A stretch of DNA of 64,000 bases, taken from contig NZ_CP119409.1 in assembly GCF_029223885.1 (NCBI RefSeq), positions 3,682,501-3,746,500 of the forward strand. The letters run 5' to 3'. The notes beneath the pieces were generated by a model, which had not been told where the DNA came from, searched no databases, and was given only the letters and a program-made list of their open reading frames with translations. Of the stretch, positions 9,379 to 18,064 are shown piece after piece; position 1 is the first letter of the stretch, and every line of letters begins with the position of its first letter. A program made the translations under genes and the position numbers. The stretch comes from Pararhizobium gei (GTDB lineage: Bacteria > Pseudomonadota > Alphaproteobacteria > Rhizobiales > Rhizobiaceae).

Positions 9379-9406
9379 AGCGATATATTTTATGAAATAT
9401 ACCGCT
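9379..9406. promoter_or_regulatory. Mo-box 1 (ModE-type operator)
   Basis: AGCGATATAT - 8 bases - ATATACCGCT forms an inverted repeat with ten-base arms that differ at one pair. The CG-TATAT...ATATA-CG layout is that of ModE-binding Mo-boxes. It lies 59 bases upstream of the modA start, where a molybdate-responsive repressor would act. Confidence 0.8.
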
Positions 9407-9421
9407 GGTGAAAATCCGCGA

Positions 9422-9447
9422 GGCGATATATCTGGTTGGATATAGCC
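9422..9447. promoter_or_regulatory. Mo-box 2 (ModE-type operator)
   Basis: GGCGATATAT - 8 bases - ATATAGCC is a second palindrome of the same design, centred about 42 bases (four helical turns) downstream of the first and ending 17 bases before the modA ATG. Two sites on one face of the helix suggest cooperative binding. Confidence 0.78.
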
Positions 9448-9464
9448 AACTTACGAGGAAGCCG

Positions 9465-10277
9465 ATGCGCATCGCTCGCCGGAATGCAGTTCGATTTCTT
9501 GTTGCCCTCGGGGCAACGCTTTCCCTCGGTACACTGAACTCGGCCCGACCCGTCAGCGCCGCCGAAAAGGTAATTGTGTTTGCCGCAGCCAGCTTGAAAA
9601 ACGCTCTGGATGCCGTCAATGCGGAGTGGCGGAAAGAGAGCGGCAAGGAAGCGACCGTGTCCTATGCAGCCAGTTCGGCCCTGGCCAGACAGATCGAATC
9701 CGGCGCGCCGGCCGATGTTTTCCTGTCCGCAGATCTTGCCTGGATGGACTATCTCGCGGCACGAAAACGGATCAAGAATGACAGCCGGGCAAATCTTCTC
9801 GGCAACAGGATTGTCCTGGTAACGGGAAAGACGAATGCTCCGGCGGTCGATATCCGCCAAGGCTTCAATCTCAAGGGACTGCTGGGCGACGAAAAACTCG
9901 CCATGGGCGCCGTCGATTCGGTACCTGCCGGGAAATACGGCAAGGCAGCGCTGGAGAAACTGGGGGTCTGGTCATCGGTCGAGAAAAATGTCGCCGGCAG
10001 TGAAAACGTTCGCGCCGCCCTTCTGCTCGTATCCCGGGGCGAAGCCCCCTACGGCATCGTCTACCAGACGGACGCTGCGGCCGACAAAGGTGTGACCATT
10101 GCCGGCACATTTCCGCGGGACAGCCATCCGCCGATCGTCTACCCGGTTGCCCTTACGATCGGAAGCAAGAACCCGGATGCGTTGGCCTATCTCGATTTCA
10201 TCCGATCGCCAAAGGCCGCGGCGCTTTTCGAAGCCCATGGCTTTTTGGTCATAAAGCAGGCTGTTGTCCAGCCGTGA
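9465..10277 (+). CDS. modA: Molybdate ABC transporter substrate-binding protein ModA
   Basis: Periplasmic molybdate/tungstate-binding protein. The 270-residue product starts MRIARRNAVRFL at 9465 behind the ribosome site ACGAGGAAG. An open extension to 9408 would run through the second Mo-box and is rejected. A signal peptide covers about residues 1-31 (ending SAAEK). FAAASLKNALDAVNAEW, SSALARQIESGAPADVFLSAD and YGIVYQTDA are ModA signatures. First gene of modABC. Confidence 0.95.
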   Translation: MRIARRNAVRFLVALGATLSLGTLNSARPVSAAEKVIVFAAASLKNALDAVNAEWRKESGKEATVSYAASSALARQIESGAPADVFLSADLAWMDYLAARKRIKNDSRANLLGNRIVLVTGKTNAPAVDIRQGFNLKGLLGDEKLAMGAVDSVPAGKYGKAALEKLGVWSSVEKNVAGSENVRAALLLVSRGEAPYGIVYQTDAAADKGVTIAGTFPRDSHPPIVYPVALTIGSKNPDALAYLDFIRSPKAAALFEAHGFLVIKQAVVQP

Positions 10278-10296
10278 CATGCAGGGAGCGTGACCT

Positions 10297-10998
10297 TTGG
10301 ATTGGCTGGTACTGAGCGATTCGGAATGGTTGGCGGTTAAGCTCAGCCTGCGCGTATCCTGCGTCGCCATGCTCGCCAGCCTGCCCTTTGCAATCGCAAT
10401 CGCGATGCTTCTGGCGCGCGGCCGCTTCTGGGGAAAATCTGTCCTCAACGGTATCGTTCATCTGCCTCTGGTGCTGCCTCCCGTCGTAACGGGTTTTCTT
10501 TTGCTCATCCTGTTCGGAAAACGCGGCGTTCTCGGCGCACCGCTTGCCGACTATACCGGCATCACATTGTCCTTTCGCTGGACAGGTGCCGCGCTGGCCT
10601 GCGCGATCATGGCCTTTCCACTGATGGTCCGCAGCATCCGGCTCTCGATCGAGGCCGTAGATCGCCGCCTGGAACAGGCCGCCTCGACACTCGGAGCGCC
10701 GCCAGCCTGGGTCTTTCTGACGGTGACATTGCCTCTCGTCGTTCCCGGCATCATCGCCGGCATGATTTTGGCCTTCGCCAAGGCCATGGGCGAATTCGGC
10801 GCGACAATCACCTTCGTGTCCAACATTCCCGGAGAAACCCAGACGCTGTCATCGGCGATCTACAGTTTCACCCAGGTGCCGGGTGGCGATGCCGGCGCCT
10901 ATCGCCTGACGCTGATTTCCATCGCGATCTCCATGACGGCGCTGATGATATCCGAGACAATAGCAAACCGCGCAGCGCGCAAGATGGAGCGGCCATGA
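10297..10998 (+). CDS. modB: Molybdate ABC transporter permease ModB
   Basis: Inner-membrane channel subunit of the molybdate importer. The 233-residue protein aligns in style with E. coli ModB from the first residues (LSDSEWLAVKLSLRVS) and has HLPLVLPPVVTGFLLLILFG and the EAA-like loop LEQAASTLGAPPAW that contacts ModC. The start is TTG at 10297, with a GGGAG ribosome site upstream; no ATG fits. It overlaps modC by 4 bases. Confidence 0.94.
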   Translation: MDWLVLSDSEWLAVKLSLRVSCVAMLASLPFAIAIAMLLARGRFWGKSVLNGIVHLPLVLPPVVTGFLLLILFGKRGVLGAPLADYTGITLSFRWTGAALACAIMAFPLMVRSIRLSIEAVDRRLEQAASTLGAPPAWVFLTVTLPLVVPGIIAGMILAFAKAMGEFGATITFVSNIPGETQTLSSAIYSFTQVPGGDAGAYRLTLISIAISMTALMISETIANRAARKMERP

Positions 10999-12062
10999 GC
11001 CTTGATGTCGATATACGCCACCGCATCGGCGGTTTCGACCTTCATGCCGCCTTTTCAGCGAGCCGCGGTGTGACGGCCCTGTTTGGACGATCGGGTTCGG
11101 GAAAGACGTCACTGATCAATCTTGTGGCCGGACTGCTCCGGCCAGATGCCGGACGGATCACGTTCGATGACGAAATCCTTGCCGACAGTGCCACCCGAAG
11201 TTTCGTGCCGCCACACCGGCGCCGCTTTGGCTATGTGTTTCAGGAAGCCCGTTTGTTTCCGCATTTGAGCGTGCGGCGCAATCTTCTCTACGGCCGCTGG
11301 TTTTCGCAAAGCGGCAAAACCATGCCGGACTTCTCCCGCATCGTGGATCTCCTCAACGTTGGACCCCTTCTCGATCGAGCGCCCGCAAACCTCTCCGGCG
11401 GCGAAAAGCAGCGTATCGCGATCGGCCGTGCACTTCTGTCCAGTCCGCGCTTGCTGATCATGGATGAACCGCTGGCGGCGCTCGACGACGAGAGGAAAGC
11501 CGATATTCTACCCTATCTGGAGCGACTGCGCGATGAGGCCGGCCTTCCGATCCTCTATGTCAGCCATGCCCTCGGCGAAGTCGCGCGACTGGCGGACAAG
11601 GCGATCCTGCTCGACCAGGGCCGCGTGGTTGCCGCAGGGGATACAGCCCTCGTCCTCAGCGCCCCCTCTGCCGCCGTCAGCCGGCGCGAAGCGGGTGTCC
11701 TGCTGGAGGGAATGGCCGGAGAAGGAGACGACGAGCATCACATTACGCCGGTTCACATTGGTGCCCTCCTTATCCGAGGGCCGCAGATACGGGTTCCTGC
11801 CGGCAAGCCGGTTAGGCTAAGAATCGCTGCCCGCGATGTGATGCTCGCGACAAGCAGGCCTGAAGGCCTGAGTGCGTTGAACATTTTCGACGGCACTGTT
11901 CTTGCCGTCGGTGAGCCCGTTAACGGCATGGTCGATGTTCATGTGAACTGTGCGGGAACAACGATCATTTCCCGGATCACATCGTTATCCTTCGCCATGA
12001 TGGGTCTTGGAACGGGCAGATCGGTTTACGCCATCGTCAAGAGCGTGGCTCTGGAGCCTTGA
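10995..12062 (+). CDS. modC: Molybdate ABC transporter ATP-binding protein ModC
   Basis: ATPase of the molybdate importer, 355 residues. Walker A GRSGSGKTSLI is near residue 33, the signature LSGGEKQRIAIGRAL near 135 and Walker B LLIMDEPLAALDD follows. The C-terminal 90 residues form a molybdate-binding (TOBE/MOP-like) regulatory domain with ARDVMLATSRPEGLSALN. The ATG overlaps the modB stop (ATGA). Its last 26 bases overlap the convergent ModE-like gene. Confidence 0.95.
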   Translation: MSLDVDIRHRIGGFDLHAAFSASRGVTALFGRSGSGKTSLINLVAGLLRPDAGRITFDDEILADSATRSFVPPHRRRFGYVFQEARLFPHLSVRRNLLYGRWFSQSGKTMPDFSRIVDLLNVGPLLDRAPANLSGGEKQRIAIGRALLSSPRLLIMDEPLAALDDERKADILPYLERLRDEAGLPILYVSHALGEVARLADKAILLDQGRVVAAGDTALVLSAPSAAVSRREAGVLLEGMAGEGDDEHHITPVHIGALLIRGPQIRVPAGKPVRLRIAARDVMLATSRPEGLSALNIFDGTVLAVGEPVNGMVDVHVNCAGTTIISRITSLSFAMMGLGTGRSVYAIVKSVALEP

Positions 12063-12444
12063 AAGCCGGCTCGCCCTGCCCCGCATGGAAACTTCGGTTT
12101 TTCTCCAGCCACGCCAGTTCATCGGCAAGCGCAGTATTCACCTTTGCCTCCATGCTGCGGAACCGGAAGATCAGTTCCTCGCCAAACGGCGTGACGACGG
12201 CGCCGCCGCCCAGTTTCCCGCCACGCTGCGAGGAAACAGCGTCTTCAACGAACATCGCGTTGAGCGCGCTGACCAGAAGCCAGGCCCGCCGGTAGGACAT
12301 GCCCATCGCACGGCCCGCCGCCGAAATCGACCCGGTTTCGCGAATATGTTCAAGCAGCGTGATTTTGCCGCGACCCAGCCGCTCCGCATGGGGAAAATCG
12401 ACTTTCAGGACAGGGGTGAGGCCGGCGAAAAATGTCTCGGTCAT
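12037..12444 (-). CDS. ModE-type winged-helix protein lacking the molybdate-binding domain
   Basis: The 135-residue protein corresponds to the N-terminal DNA-binding half of ModE. GKITLLEHIRETGSISAAGR, followed by MGMSYRRAWLLVSALN, is the ModE/LysR-like helix-turn-helix. The tandem MOP domains that bind molybdate in full ModE (about 260 residues) are absent. Short ModE-like regulators of this kind are known in alphaproteobacteria. It is convergent with modC and overlaps it by 26 bases, so the two messages are complementary at their 3' ends. It is the obvious candidate to bind the Mo-boxes at 9379 and 9422. Confidence 0.85.
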   Translation of the reverse strand: MTETFFAGLTPVLKVDFPHAERLGRGKITLLEHIRETGSISAAGRAMGMSYRRAWLLVSALNAMFVEDAVSSQRGGKLGGGAVVTPFGEELIFRFRSMEAKVNTALADELAWLEKNRSFHAGQGEPAFKAPEPRS

Positions 12445-12556
12445 GCGGCATGCTTTCTCTGGTCTCAGAGACTATAGCGTTGCGCATCCGCCAGTGTACA
12501 GACGAGCCTTACTCCCCATCAGACATCGCCCACGCTCCGCGACGGAAGAAAGGCGG

Positions 12557-14455
12557 CTAGATGGACACCTGCTCGCCGATTTCCACGACGCGGTTTGCGG
12601 GCAGCTTGAAGTAGGTTGACGGATCAATCCCGAGGCCTGCGAGTGCGATGTAAAGATTGTCCTGCCACCACGGGAGCCCGGAATTCGGGTTGCCTATGAG
12701 CGTGCGCCGTCCAAGATAGAACGAGGTTTGCATGATCTCGAACTTGAAGCCCGCCTTTTTGCAAACCGCCAGAGCCTTGGAGACATTCGGCTCGTCCATG
12801 AAGCCGAAGCAGAGTTCGAGCTTGGAAAAGCGGTCCGAAAGCTGCGTCATCGTCACGCGGTCCGACTGGGGAACATAGGGCTTTTCCGAGGTCCGCACCG
12901 TCAGGATGACATTCTTCTCGTGCAGCACGTGATTGTGCTTGATATTGTGCAGGAGAACAGCAGGCGTCTTGTCGCCGACGCTTGTCAGAAACACCGCCGT
13001 CCCCGGCACCGTGGCAGGCGCGTGGGTCGATTTTTCGATCGACCGGATGAAACGATCCAGTGGAATGTCGTGCCGCGCGGTCTTTTCCTTCAACAGGCGG
13101 GAGCCGCGCGTCCAGGTCCACATGATCAGCATGATGCCGAGCGCCAGCATGACCGGCACCCAGCCGCCATCGTGAATTTTCAAAAGATTTGCCCCGAGGA
13201 ACACCGTCTCCAGCAGCAGCAGCGGAACGAGCACAGCAGCGGCGGCCAGTGGCGACCAGCCCCATACGGAGCGCAGAAACTGGAACGACATCAACGTCGT
13301 CACCACCATCGCGCCGGTGACGGAGATGCCATAGGCGGTCGCCAACGATTCCGAGTCGCCGAAGGCAAAGATGAGGACAATGACGCCGATGAAGAGCAGC
13401 ATGTTGACGGCCGGAACATAGATCTGCCCGGTGTTCGTCTCCGAGGTGAACGTGATCTGCAGCCGCGGCAGAAAGCCCAGATGCACGGCCTGACGGGCAA
13501 GCGAAAATGCGCCGGTGATGACCGCCTGGCTGGCGATGATCGTCGCCATGGTCGCAAGAATGACCACGGGCAGCAGCGCCCAGTCGGGATACATCAGATA
13601 GAACGGGTTGTCGGCGGCTTCCGGATGGGCGAGCACGAAGGCGCCCTGTCCTAGATAGTTCAAGGCGAGAGCCGGAAAGACGAGAATGAACCATGCGGTC
13701 TGGATGGGCTTGCGCCCGAAATGGCCGAGATCCGCATAAAGGGCTTCCGCCCCTGTCACGGTGAGAAACACCGCGCCAAGCACGATGAGCCCGACAAAGC
13801 CTGCATGGGTGATGAACCACAGCGCATTAACAGGGTTTAAGGCCTGCAGGATCGTCGTATCGTCGCCGATATGCAGTAGACCGCCCCAGGCCATCACAAG
13901 GAACCAGACAACCGTGATTGGCCCGAAAAAATTGGATACGGCGGCGGTTCCCTTCGACTGGACGAGAAAAAGCCCAACCATGATCGCGGCTGACATCGGC
14001 AGCACGTAGTCGGACAATGCGGGCGTGACGAGCTTCAGGCCCTCGAGCGCCGACATGACGGACAGGGCCGGCGTGATCATGGCATCGCCGATGAACAGAG
14101 CCGCGCCTATGATGCCCGCGAAAAACAGGACGGGCATGAACCTTCCCGTTTTCTTCATCAGCAGCGCCAGAAGGGAAAGTGTGCCCCCCTCGCCGTCATT
14201 GTCCGCTCGCAGAAGGAAAAGCACGTATTTGAAGGTGACGATGATGGTCAGGGTCCAGACCATCAGTGAAATGAGGCCGACGACCTCCTGAGCGCTAATG
14301 CCGTCATGGGAAAACGGCCGAAGCGCTTCGCGGAACGCGTAAAGCGGGCTGGTGCCGATATCCCCATAGACGACGCCGACGGAGCCAAGGAGAAGGACAA
14401 GAAACTTGCGGGTGTCCGAGGTGTCTTTCGACGTATCCGCGTGCGATGCAGTCAT
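12557..14455 (-). CDS. kup: Low-affinity potassium transporter Kup
   Basis: Proton-coupled K+ uptake protein of the KUP/HAK/KT family in the inner membrane. The 632-residue protein has the family opening [20 protein letters not shown] near residue 25, about twelve membrane spans to residue 455, and a cytosolic C-terminal domain with [20 protein letters not shown]. The start [10 protein letters not shown] at 14455 is chosen over a longer frame to 14542. It stands alone, with its promoter in the 246-base gap shared with purU. Confidence 0.94.
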   Translation of the reverse strand: MTASHADTSKDTSDTRKFLVLLLGSVGVVYGDIGTSPLYAFREALRPFSHDGISAQEVVGLISLMVWTLTIIVTFKYVLFLLRADNDGEGGTLSLLALLMKKTGRFMPVLFFAGIIGAALFIGDAMITPALSVMSALEGLKLVTPALSDYVLPMSAAIMVGLFLVQSKGTAAVSNFFGPITVVWFLVMAWGGLLHIGDDTTILQALNPVNALWFITHAGFVGLIVLGAVFLTVTGAEALYADLGHFGRKPIQTAWFILVFPALALNYLGQGAFVLAHPEAADNPFYLMYPDWALLPVVILATMATIIASQAVITGAFSLARQAVHLGFLPRLQITFTSETNTGQIYVPAVNMLLFIGVIVLIFAFGDSESLATAYGISVTGAMVVTTLMSFQFLRSVWGWSPLAAAAVLVPLLLLETVFLGANLLKIHDGGWVPVMLALGIMLIMWTWTRGSRLLKEKTARHDIPLDRFIRSIEKSTHAPATVPGTAVFLTSVGDKTPAVLLHNIKHNHVLHEKNVILTVRTSEKPYVPQSDRVTMTQLSDRFSKLELCFGFMDEPNVSKALAVCKKAGFKFEIMQTSFYLGRRTLIGNPNSGLPWWQDNLYIALAGLGIDPSTYFKLPANRVVEIGEQVSI

Positions 14456-14701
14456 GCTGTCTCCAGCCCAAGCGGGCGTTTTCAGGCCAAGGGGCCATTG
14501 GGACACACATATGGTGCAATACGGCATTTCAGGCAAATGCAATTGCAGCCAATCCCGAATCCAACTTCAGTTTCGAATCCGGTTGCCCGGGATGGCGCGC
14601 ACATCACCGATGGAAACGCATTCAGGGATTGTCCCATCCGGCAGGCGGATCCTGGCTGTTGCGCAGACCGGGACGGACGGCTGGATCGGCTGAACGCAGG
14701 A

Positions 14702-15586
14702 TTAGCCCATGCGTTCCGATGCATATGAGCCTGGGCTTGCCGGGAAAACGACCGTGCGATTGCCGTTGATGAAGGTGCGGTGATGGATATGGGCGTGCAC
14801 CGCCCGCGCCAGAACCTGACTTTCGACGTCGCGGCCGATCGAGACATAGTCTTCCCCCGACTGCGCGTGGGTTATGCGGGCGATATCCTGCTCGATGATC
14901 GGACCTTCGTCGAGGTCGGCGGTAACGTAATGCGCTGTCGCGCCGATCAGCTTCACGCCCCGCTCATAGGCCTGTTTATAGGGGTTCGCCCCCTTGAAGG
15001 ACGGCAGGAAGGAATGGTGAATATTGATGATCTGCCCGGACATTTTCTGGCAGATCGCGTCCGAGAGGATCTGCATGTAGCGCGCGAGCACAATCAGTTC
15101 CGTGCCGGTCTGCTCCACCACCTCCATCATCCGGGCCTCGGCCTGCGCCTTGTTGGCCTTGGTGACCGGGATATGATGGAAGGGGATATCGTGATTGACG
15201 ACGACCTTCTGGTAATCGAAATGATTGGAGACGACGCCGACGATATCGATCGGGAGAGCGCCAATCTTCCAGCGATAGAGCAGGTCGTTGAGGCAGTGAC
15301 CGAAACGCGAGACCATCAGAAGCACCTTCATACGATGTTCGGAATCGCGGATTTCGGCGACCATTCCGAAACGGTTTTTTACCGCTTCGAAACCGGCCGT
15401 CAGCGTTTCGAGCGAGGCCCCTTCCTGACTGATGAAGGTGAGCCGCATGAAGAAGAGCCCGGTCTCCAGATCGTCGAATTGCGAACTGTCCGTGATGTAA
15501 CAGCCTTCGTCTGCAAGATAGCCGGTGATCGCCGCCACAATGCCGCGGGTGGATGTGCAGGAAACGGTCAGAACGTAGCTTTTCAT
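14702..15586 (-). CDS. purU: Formyltetrahydrofolate deformylase PurU
   Basis: Hydrolyses 10-formyl-THF to THF and formate, feeding purine synthesis and one-carbon balance. The 294-residue protein has an N-terminal ACT domain (residues 1-80, MKSYVLTVSCTSTRGIVAAI) and a formyltransferase-fold catalytic domain with HHSFLPSFKGANPYKQAY and GATAHYVTADLDEGPIIEQD. The family catalytic histidine and aspartate are present in these motifs. The start at 15586 is fixed by the ACT domain; the open extension to 15781 is not conserved in character. Confidence 0.94.
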   Translation of the reverse strand: MKSYVLTVSCTSTRGIVAAITGYLADEGCYITDSSQFDDLETGLFFMRLTFISQEGASLETLTAGFEAVKNRFGMVAEIRDSEHRMKVLLMVSRFGHCLNDLLYRWKIGALPIDIVGVVSNHFDYQKVVVNHDIPFHHIPVTKANKAQAEARMMEVVEQTGTELIVLARYMQILSDAICQKMSGQIINIHHSFLPSFKGANPYKQAYERGVKLIGATAHYVTADLDEGPIIEQDIARITHAQSGEDYVSIGRDVESQVLARAVHAHIHHRTFINGNRTVVFPASPGSYASERMG

Positions 15587-15891
15587 CGGATATCGGTCTC
15601 TGGGGCTCGAGTAACGGGCCGGCCCTCCCGGCCCGGAAACATGGTCGAAGCTAGCGCGACAGCGCCACGCTCGTCCATCCGTTTCGCGACATCGGCTAGC
15701 AGGAACAGGCCATGCAGCATGTTTGGCTGGCGAACGGCCCTGTGCGGCGGGCCATTGCGCCGGGCTCAACAAAGTTCTCACTTTTCCGATTGTCTACGGG
15801 CGCTGCATCGGCCATTCTTGGGACCGACTGCGGATGTCTGCGCCGGTTTGCGCCGCATTTCGCGGCTCGTGGATTTCAAGAGGAGCGGACC
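15587..15891. other. Intergenic region between divergent purU and the 46-residue gene
   Basis: About 305 bases without a gene. It holds a GC-rich inverted repeat (GGGCCGG/CCGGCCC, near 15616-15634) in the purU leader. I could match it to no known riboswitch. Promoters of both flanking genes must lie here but no clear -35/-10 pair stands out. Confidence 0.5.
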
Positions 15892-16032
15892 ATGGCCAAG
15901 GGACAAGCAAAGAGCAACAAGGAAACGAGGAAACCGAAAAAGGACAAGGTTGCCGCGAAAGCAGCAACACCGTTCGCTGCGACCACCAACAAGGAAGTGC
16001 CGAAGCTTTCCGGGGCAAAGCCGAAGAAATAG
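15892..16032 (+). CDS. Small lysine-rich basic protein, 46 residues
   Basis: An ATG at 15892 behind a good ribosome site (AAGAGGAGCGGACC) opens a 46-codon frame beginning MAKGQAKSNKETRKPKKDK and ending SGAKPKK. It is strongly basic and rich in Lys, Ala and Thr with no membrane span. Similar short MAKGQ-type proteins occur in Rhizobiaceae genomes as hypothetical proteins; function is unknown. Nucleic-acid binding is a guess from charge alone. Confidence 0.7.
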   Translation: MAKGQAKSNKETRKPKKDKVAAKAATPFAATTNKEVPKLSGAKPKK

Positions 16033-16144
16033 GCTATCTGCTGTGCGGGACAGCGGCGGCGCGCCGCCGTTGTCCAATGCGACATGCGATCCCGGCTCCT
16101 CGCGTCATTGTCAGCAAACAGACGTCAATCGATCATATCGAACA

Positions 16145-16774
16145 TTATGGCCGCCGCGTCAGCGCAACGTCGCTCACGGCACGCTGCGGCACATTCCGGT
16201 AATCGCAGGCGGATTTCCCGAGAGGATTTTCCAGATCGCAGGCAACTGCCTCATGGATGTAGCCGATGAAAAGATCAGGCTTTCCGTCACAGACGACGCG
16301 ACGGGTTCCGCCGTCCGGCGCGATTATGTCGAGGCCGGCTTCGCCGCCGCCCATATCGTCCCCTCCGGCGGGAGGCATCTGGCGGGAGAAGAGCCGGTAG
16401 CTTGTGCCAGCGACGGTGAACCGGACATGGACCAGGTAGCCATCAGACCCGTCGGAATTCGAGAAGAAGAAGTTCTCCTTGCCGCTGCCCGGCCGAGACG
16501 GAAAATGCATCGGTGCCAATCCCTGTCCGAAACCGCTGAACTGCAGATCCGTCCAGGTGCCGTTATCCTGCAAGATGCCGGTCAATTTCAACATGCTTGT
16601 CGGTGCCGCGTCCGGCCCGGATCCGCAAACGAACAAGGTCTGCGGATCGGCCGCAATAGCTGGACCCGGAAAAAGACAAAACCAGGCCGCGAGCAAGCCG
16701 GTGACAAGATCAATGGACCAGCCCTTCGACTCCCGGCTGTTTTGCCTGCAGCAAGTGGGTCCGCGTGCCGGCAT
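16145..16774 (-). CDS. Exported protein of unknown function, 209 residues
   Basis: Starting at 16774, the protein begins MPARGPTCCRQNSRESKG, followed by a hydrophobic stretch (LVTGLLAAWFCLFPGPAIAA) that looks like a signal peptide cleaved after AIAA. The mature part has cysteines at FVCGSG, RRVVCDGK, AVACDLE and SACDYRN, enough for two disulfides. I do not recognise a family. The start codon shares one base with the upstream stop (TGATG), suggesting coupling. The unusually long charged N-terminus leaves room for a later start. Confidence 0.65.
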   Translation of the reverse strand: MPARGPTCCRQNSRESKGWSIDLVTGLLAAWFCLFPGPAIAADPQTLFVCGSGPDAAPTSMLKLTGILQDNGTWTDLQFSGFGQGLAPMHFPSRPGSGKENFFFSNSDGSDGYLVHVRFTVAGTSYRLFSRQMPPAGGDDMGGGEAGLDIIAPDGGTRRVVCDGKPDLFIGYIHEAVACDLENPLGKSACDYRNVPQRAVSDVALTRRP

Positions 16775-17142
16775 CACTCTGCCGGCAGGATCCTGAGAGG
16801 GGTCTCGTAGGGCTCCACGCGCAGGGAATCCTGGCTGAGAATGCTGACGCGATGAAGCGGCGCCTGTTCCAGTTCGCCATCCTTGCCTTTGCGCACGGCG
16901 AACTGCCAAAGCGACACCTGTCCGTTTTCTGCCAGCGCTTTGCCGATGGCTTCGGCATCGCTGCCCTTCAGCTTGTCGACATCTGAGGGAGCGAGGCCCA
17001 CAACGACTTCGTCTTTGATGGTGATGATCTTGAAAAGCGAAGGTTTTTCGCCCGCAAATGTCGAACTCGAGATCAAGGCAACGGCTCCGAAAGCAAAAGC
17101 AGACAGGCTGTTGCGGTAAACGCGACGGCTGATAAACGGCAT
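16774..17142 (-). CDS. Exported protein of unknown function, 122 residues
   Basis: The N-terminus MPFISRRVYRNSLSAFAFGA and the following hydrophobic run ending STFAGEK form a signal peptide. The mature 90 residues contain KDEVVVGLAPSDVDKLKGSD and have no cysteines. No family recognised. It overlaps the next gene by one base, and the two probably form a unit of periplasmic proteins. Confidence 0.62.
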   Translation of the reverse strand: MPFISRRVYRNSLSAFAFGAVALISSSTFAGEKPSLFKIITIKDEVVVGLAPSDVDKLKGSDAEAIGKALAENGQVSLWQFAVRKGKDGELEQAPLHRVSILSQDSLRVEPYETPLRILPAE

Positions 17143-17270
17143 TGAAAGGTCTCCATATTGAAATGCTCGGGTTCCGATAGTCTTAAACCAGATCCCATCG
17201 ATAGCAGAAAAGGCTTTGTCTGTGTTTCATGGCATGCCCGGCGCCGGTCGCCGGTCGTCTCAGGCAAGGA

Positions 17271-17894
17271 TCAGCCACCGCAAGCATCGAACCCTGTCGA
17301 GATTTCCCATTCCCGGAAAGGAATGGTTTTTGCTGGCACCGAGACCGGTTTGTCCACCATGGATCCGGCGTCGTTCTTCCTGGCGCTGCGTCCTGTGCCT
17401 TCCAGCACGCTATAGGAACACTGGCTTCCCACCGTCTCGTCCAGAAAATCGCGGTATTCATAGGAGAAACCTGACACCACGAACCGGTTTTCCCGATAGG
17501 CGAGCGTCAACGTCTGGTCGGTTCTCGCACTGCCGACCGGAGGCGCCGGAATGAAGAGTTTTATCTCGCCACCCGGCAAAAGCGCCAGTTGCGGCTCGGT
17601 ATCGGACGCCTCATAACCCGGCCGGTCATAGCCGTTCCATTCACCGGTTATCTTGCCCCGAGCCACATCGACAGGCTTCAGGAAATCATGCTCCATGTCG
17701 CGAAGGAAGAAATGCATGTCCATATCGGCGGTCGGCTCGGTTTCGACGATCATGACAAGATCCTGTCCGCCGTCGCCGTTGAAATCCCCGGTCAGCGCCG
17801 TGATGATCTTCTGGCTCTCGATGGGCTCGGCAGCGACAGGGCTAACCCCGATCAGAACGATCGCAAGGCACAGTGCAGGCGTTTGCATTTTCAA
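17271..17894 (-). CDS. Exported protein with an FG-GAP-like calcium loop, 207 residues
   Basis: A signal peptide (MKMQTPALCLAIVLIGVSPV, cleavage near VAAEP) precedes LTGDFNGDGGQDLVMIVE at about residues 34-51. This D-x-N-x-D-G loop resembles the Ca2+-binding loop of FG-GAP/VCBS repeats. A single cysteine (SQCSYS) is present. The protein is too short for a beta-propeller. Function unknown. It lies 128 bases upstream of the two other exported proteins on the same strand. Confidence 0.68.
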   Translation of the reverse strand: MKMQTPALCLAIVLIGVSPVAAEPIESQKIITALTGDFNGDGGQDLVMIVETEPTADMDMHFFLRDMEHDFLKPVDVARGKITGEWNGYDRPGYEASDTEPQLALLPGGEIKLFIPAPPVGSARTDQTLTLAYRENRFVVSGFSYEYRDFLDETVGSQCSYSVLEGTGRSARKNDAGSMVDKPVSVPAKTIPFREWEISTGFDACGG

Positions 17895-18012
17895 TCTCCG
17901 TTGGCATCATGCCGTACTGACGCACTAACCCCTGTATTTATTCACCGCTGGCACAGCCAGAGCGACAAAGGACAGTATCCACCTCCATCACATTGTTCTT
18001 GCACCCAACCTT

Positions 18013-18020
18013 TGTCGACA
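18013..18020. promoter_or_regulatory. TGTCGACA palindrome upstream of GntR gene
   Basis: A perfect 8-base palindrome TGTCGACA in the leader of the GntR gene at 18065. The same sequence occurs at 20139 before the DapA-family gene and at 40632 beside the paralogous GntR gene. Probable FCD-type GntR operator, inferred from repetition and position. Confidence 0.6.
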
Positions 18021-18064
18021 CTATGCATGCAGGTAGTTCCTCAAGCTGGATTGCATACCCTATC

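Noticed and set aside
15616..15634. GC-rich hairpin upstream of purU as a folate riboswitch
   Set aside because: It is a simple inverted repeat; the conserved elements of known THF-binding RNAs were not seen.
14780..16810. 676-codon plus-strand frame across purU and the small-protein region
   Set aside because: It runs antisense through purU, whose ACT and formyltransferase motifs are unambiguous, and then through unrelated sequence.
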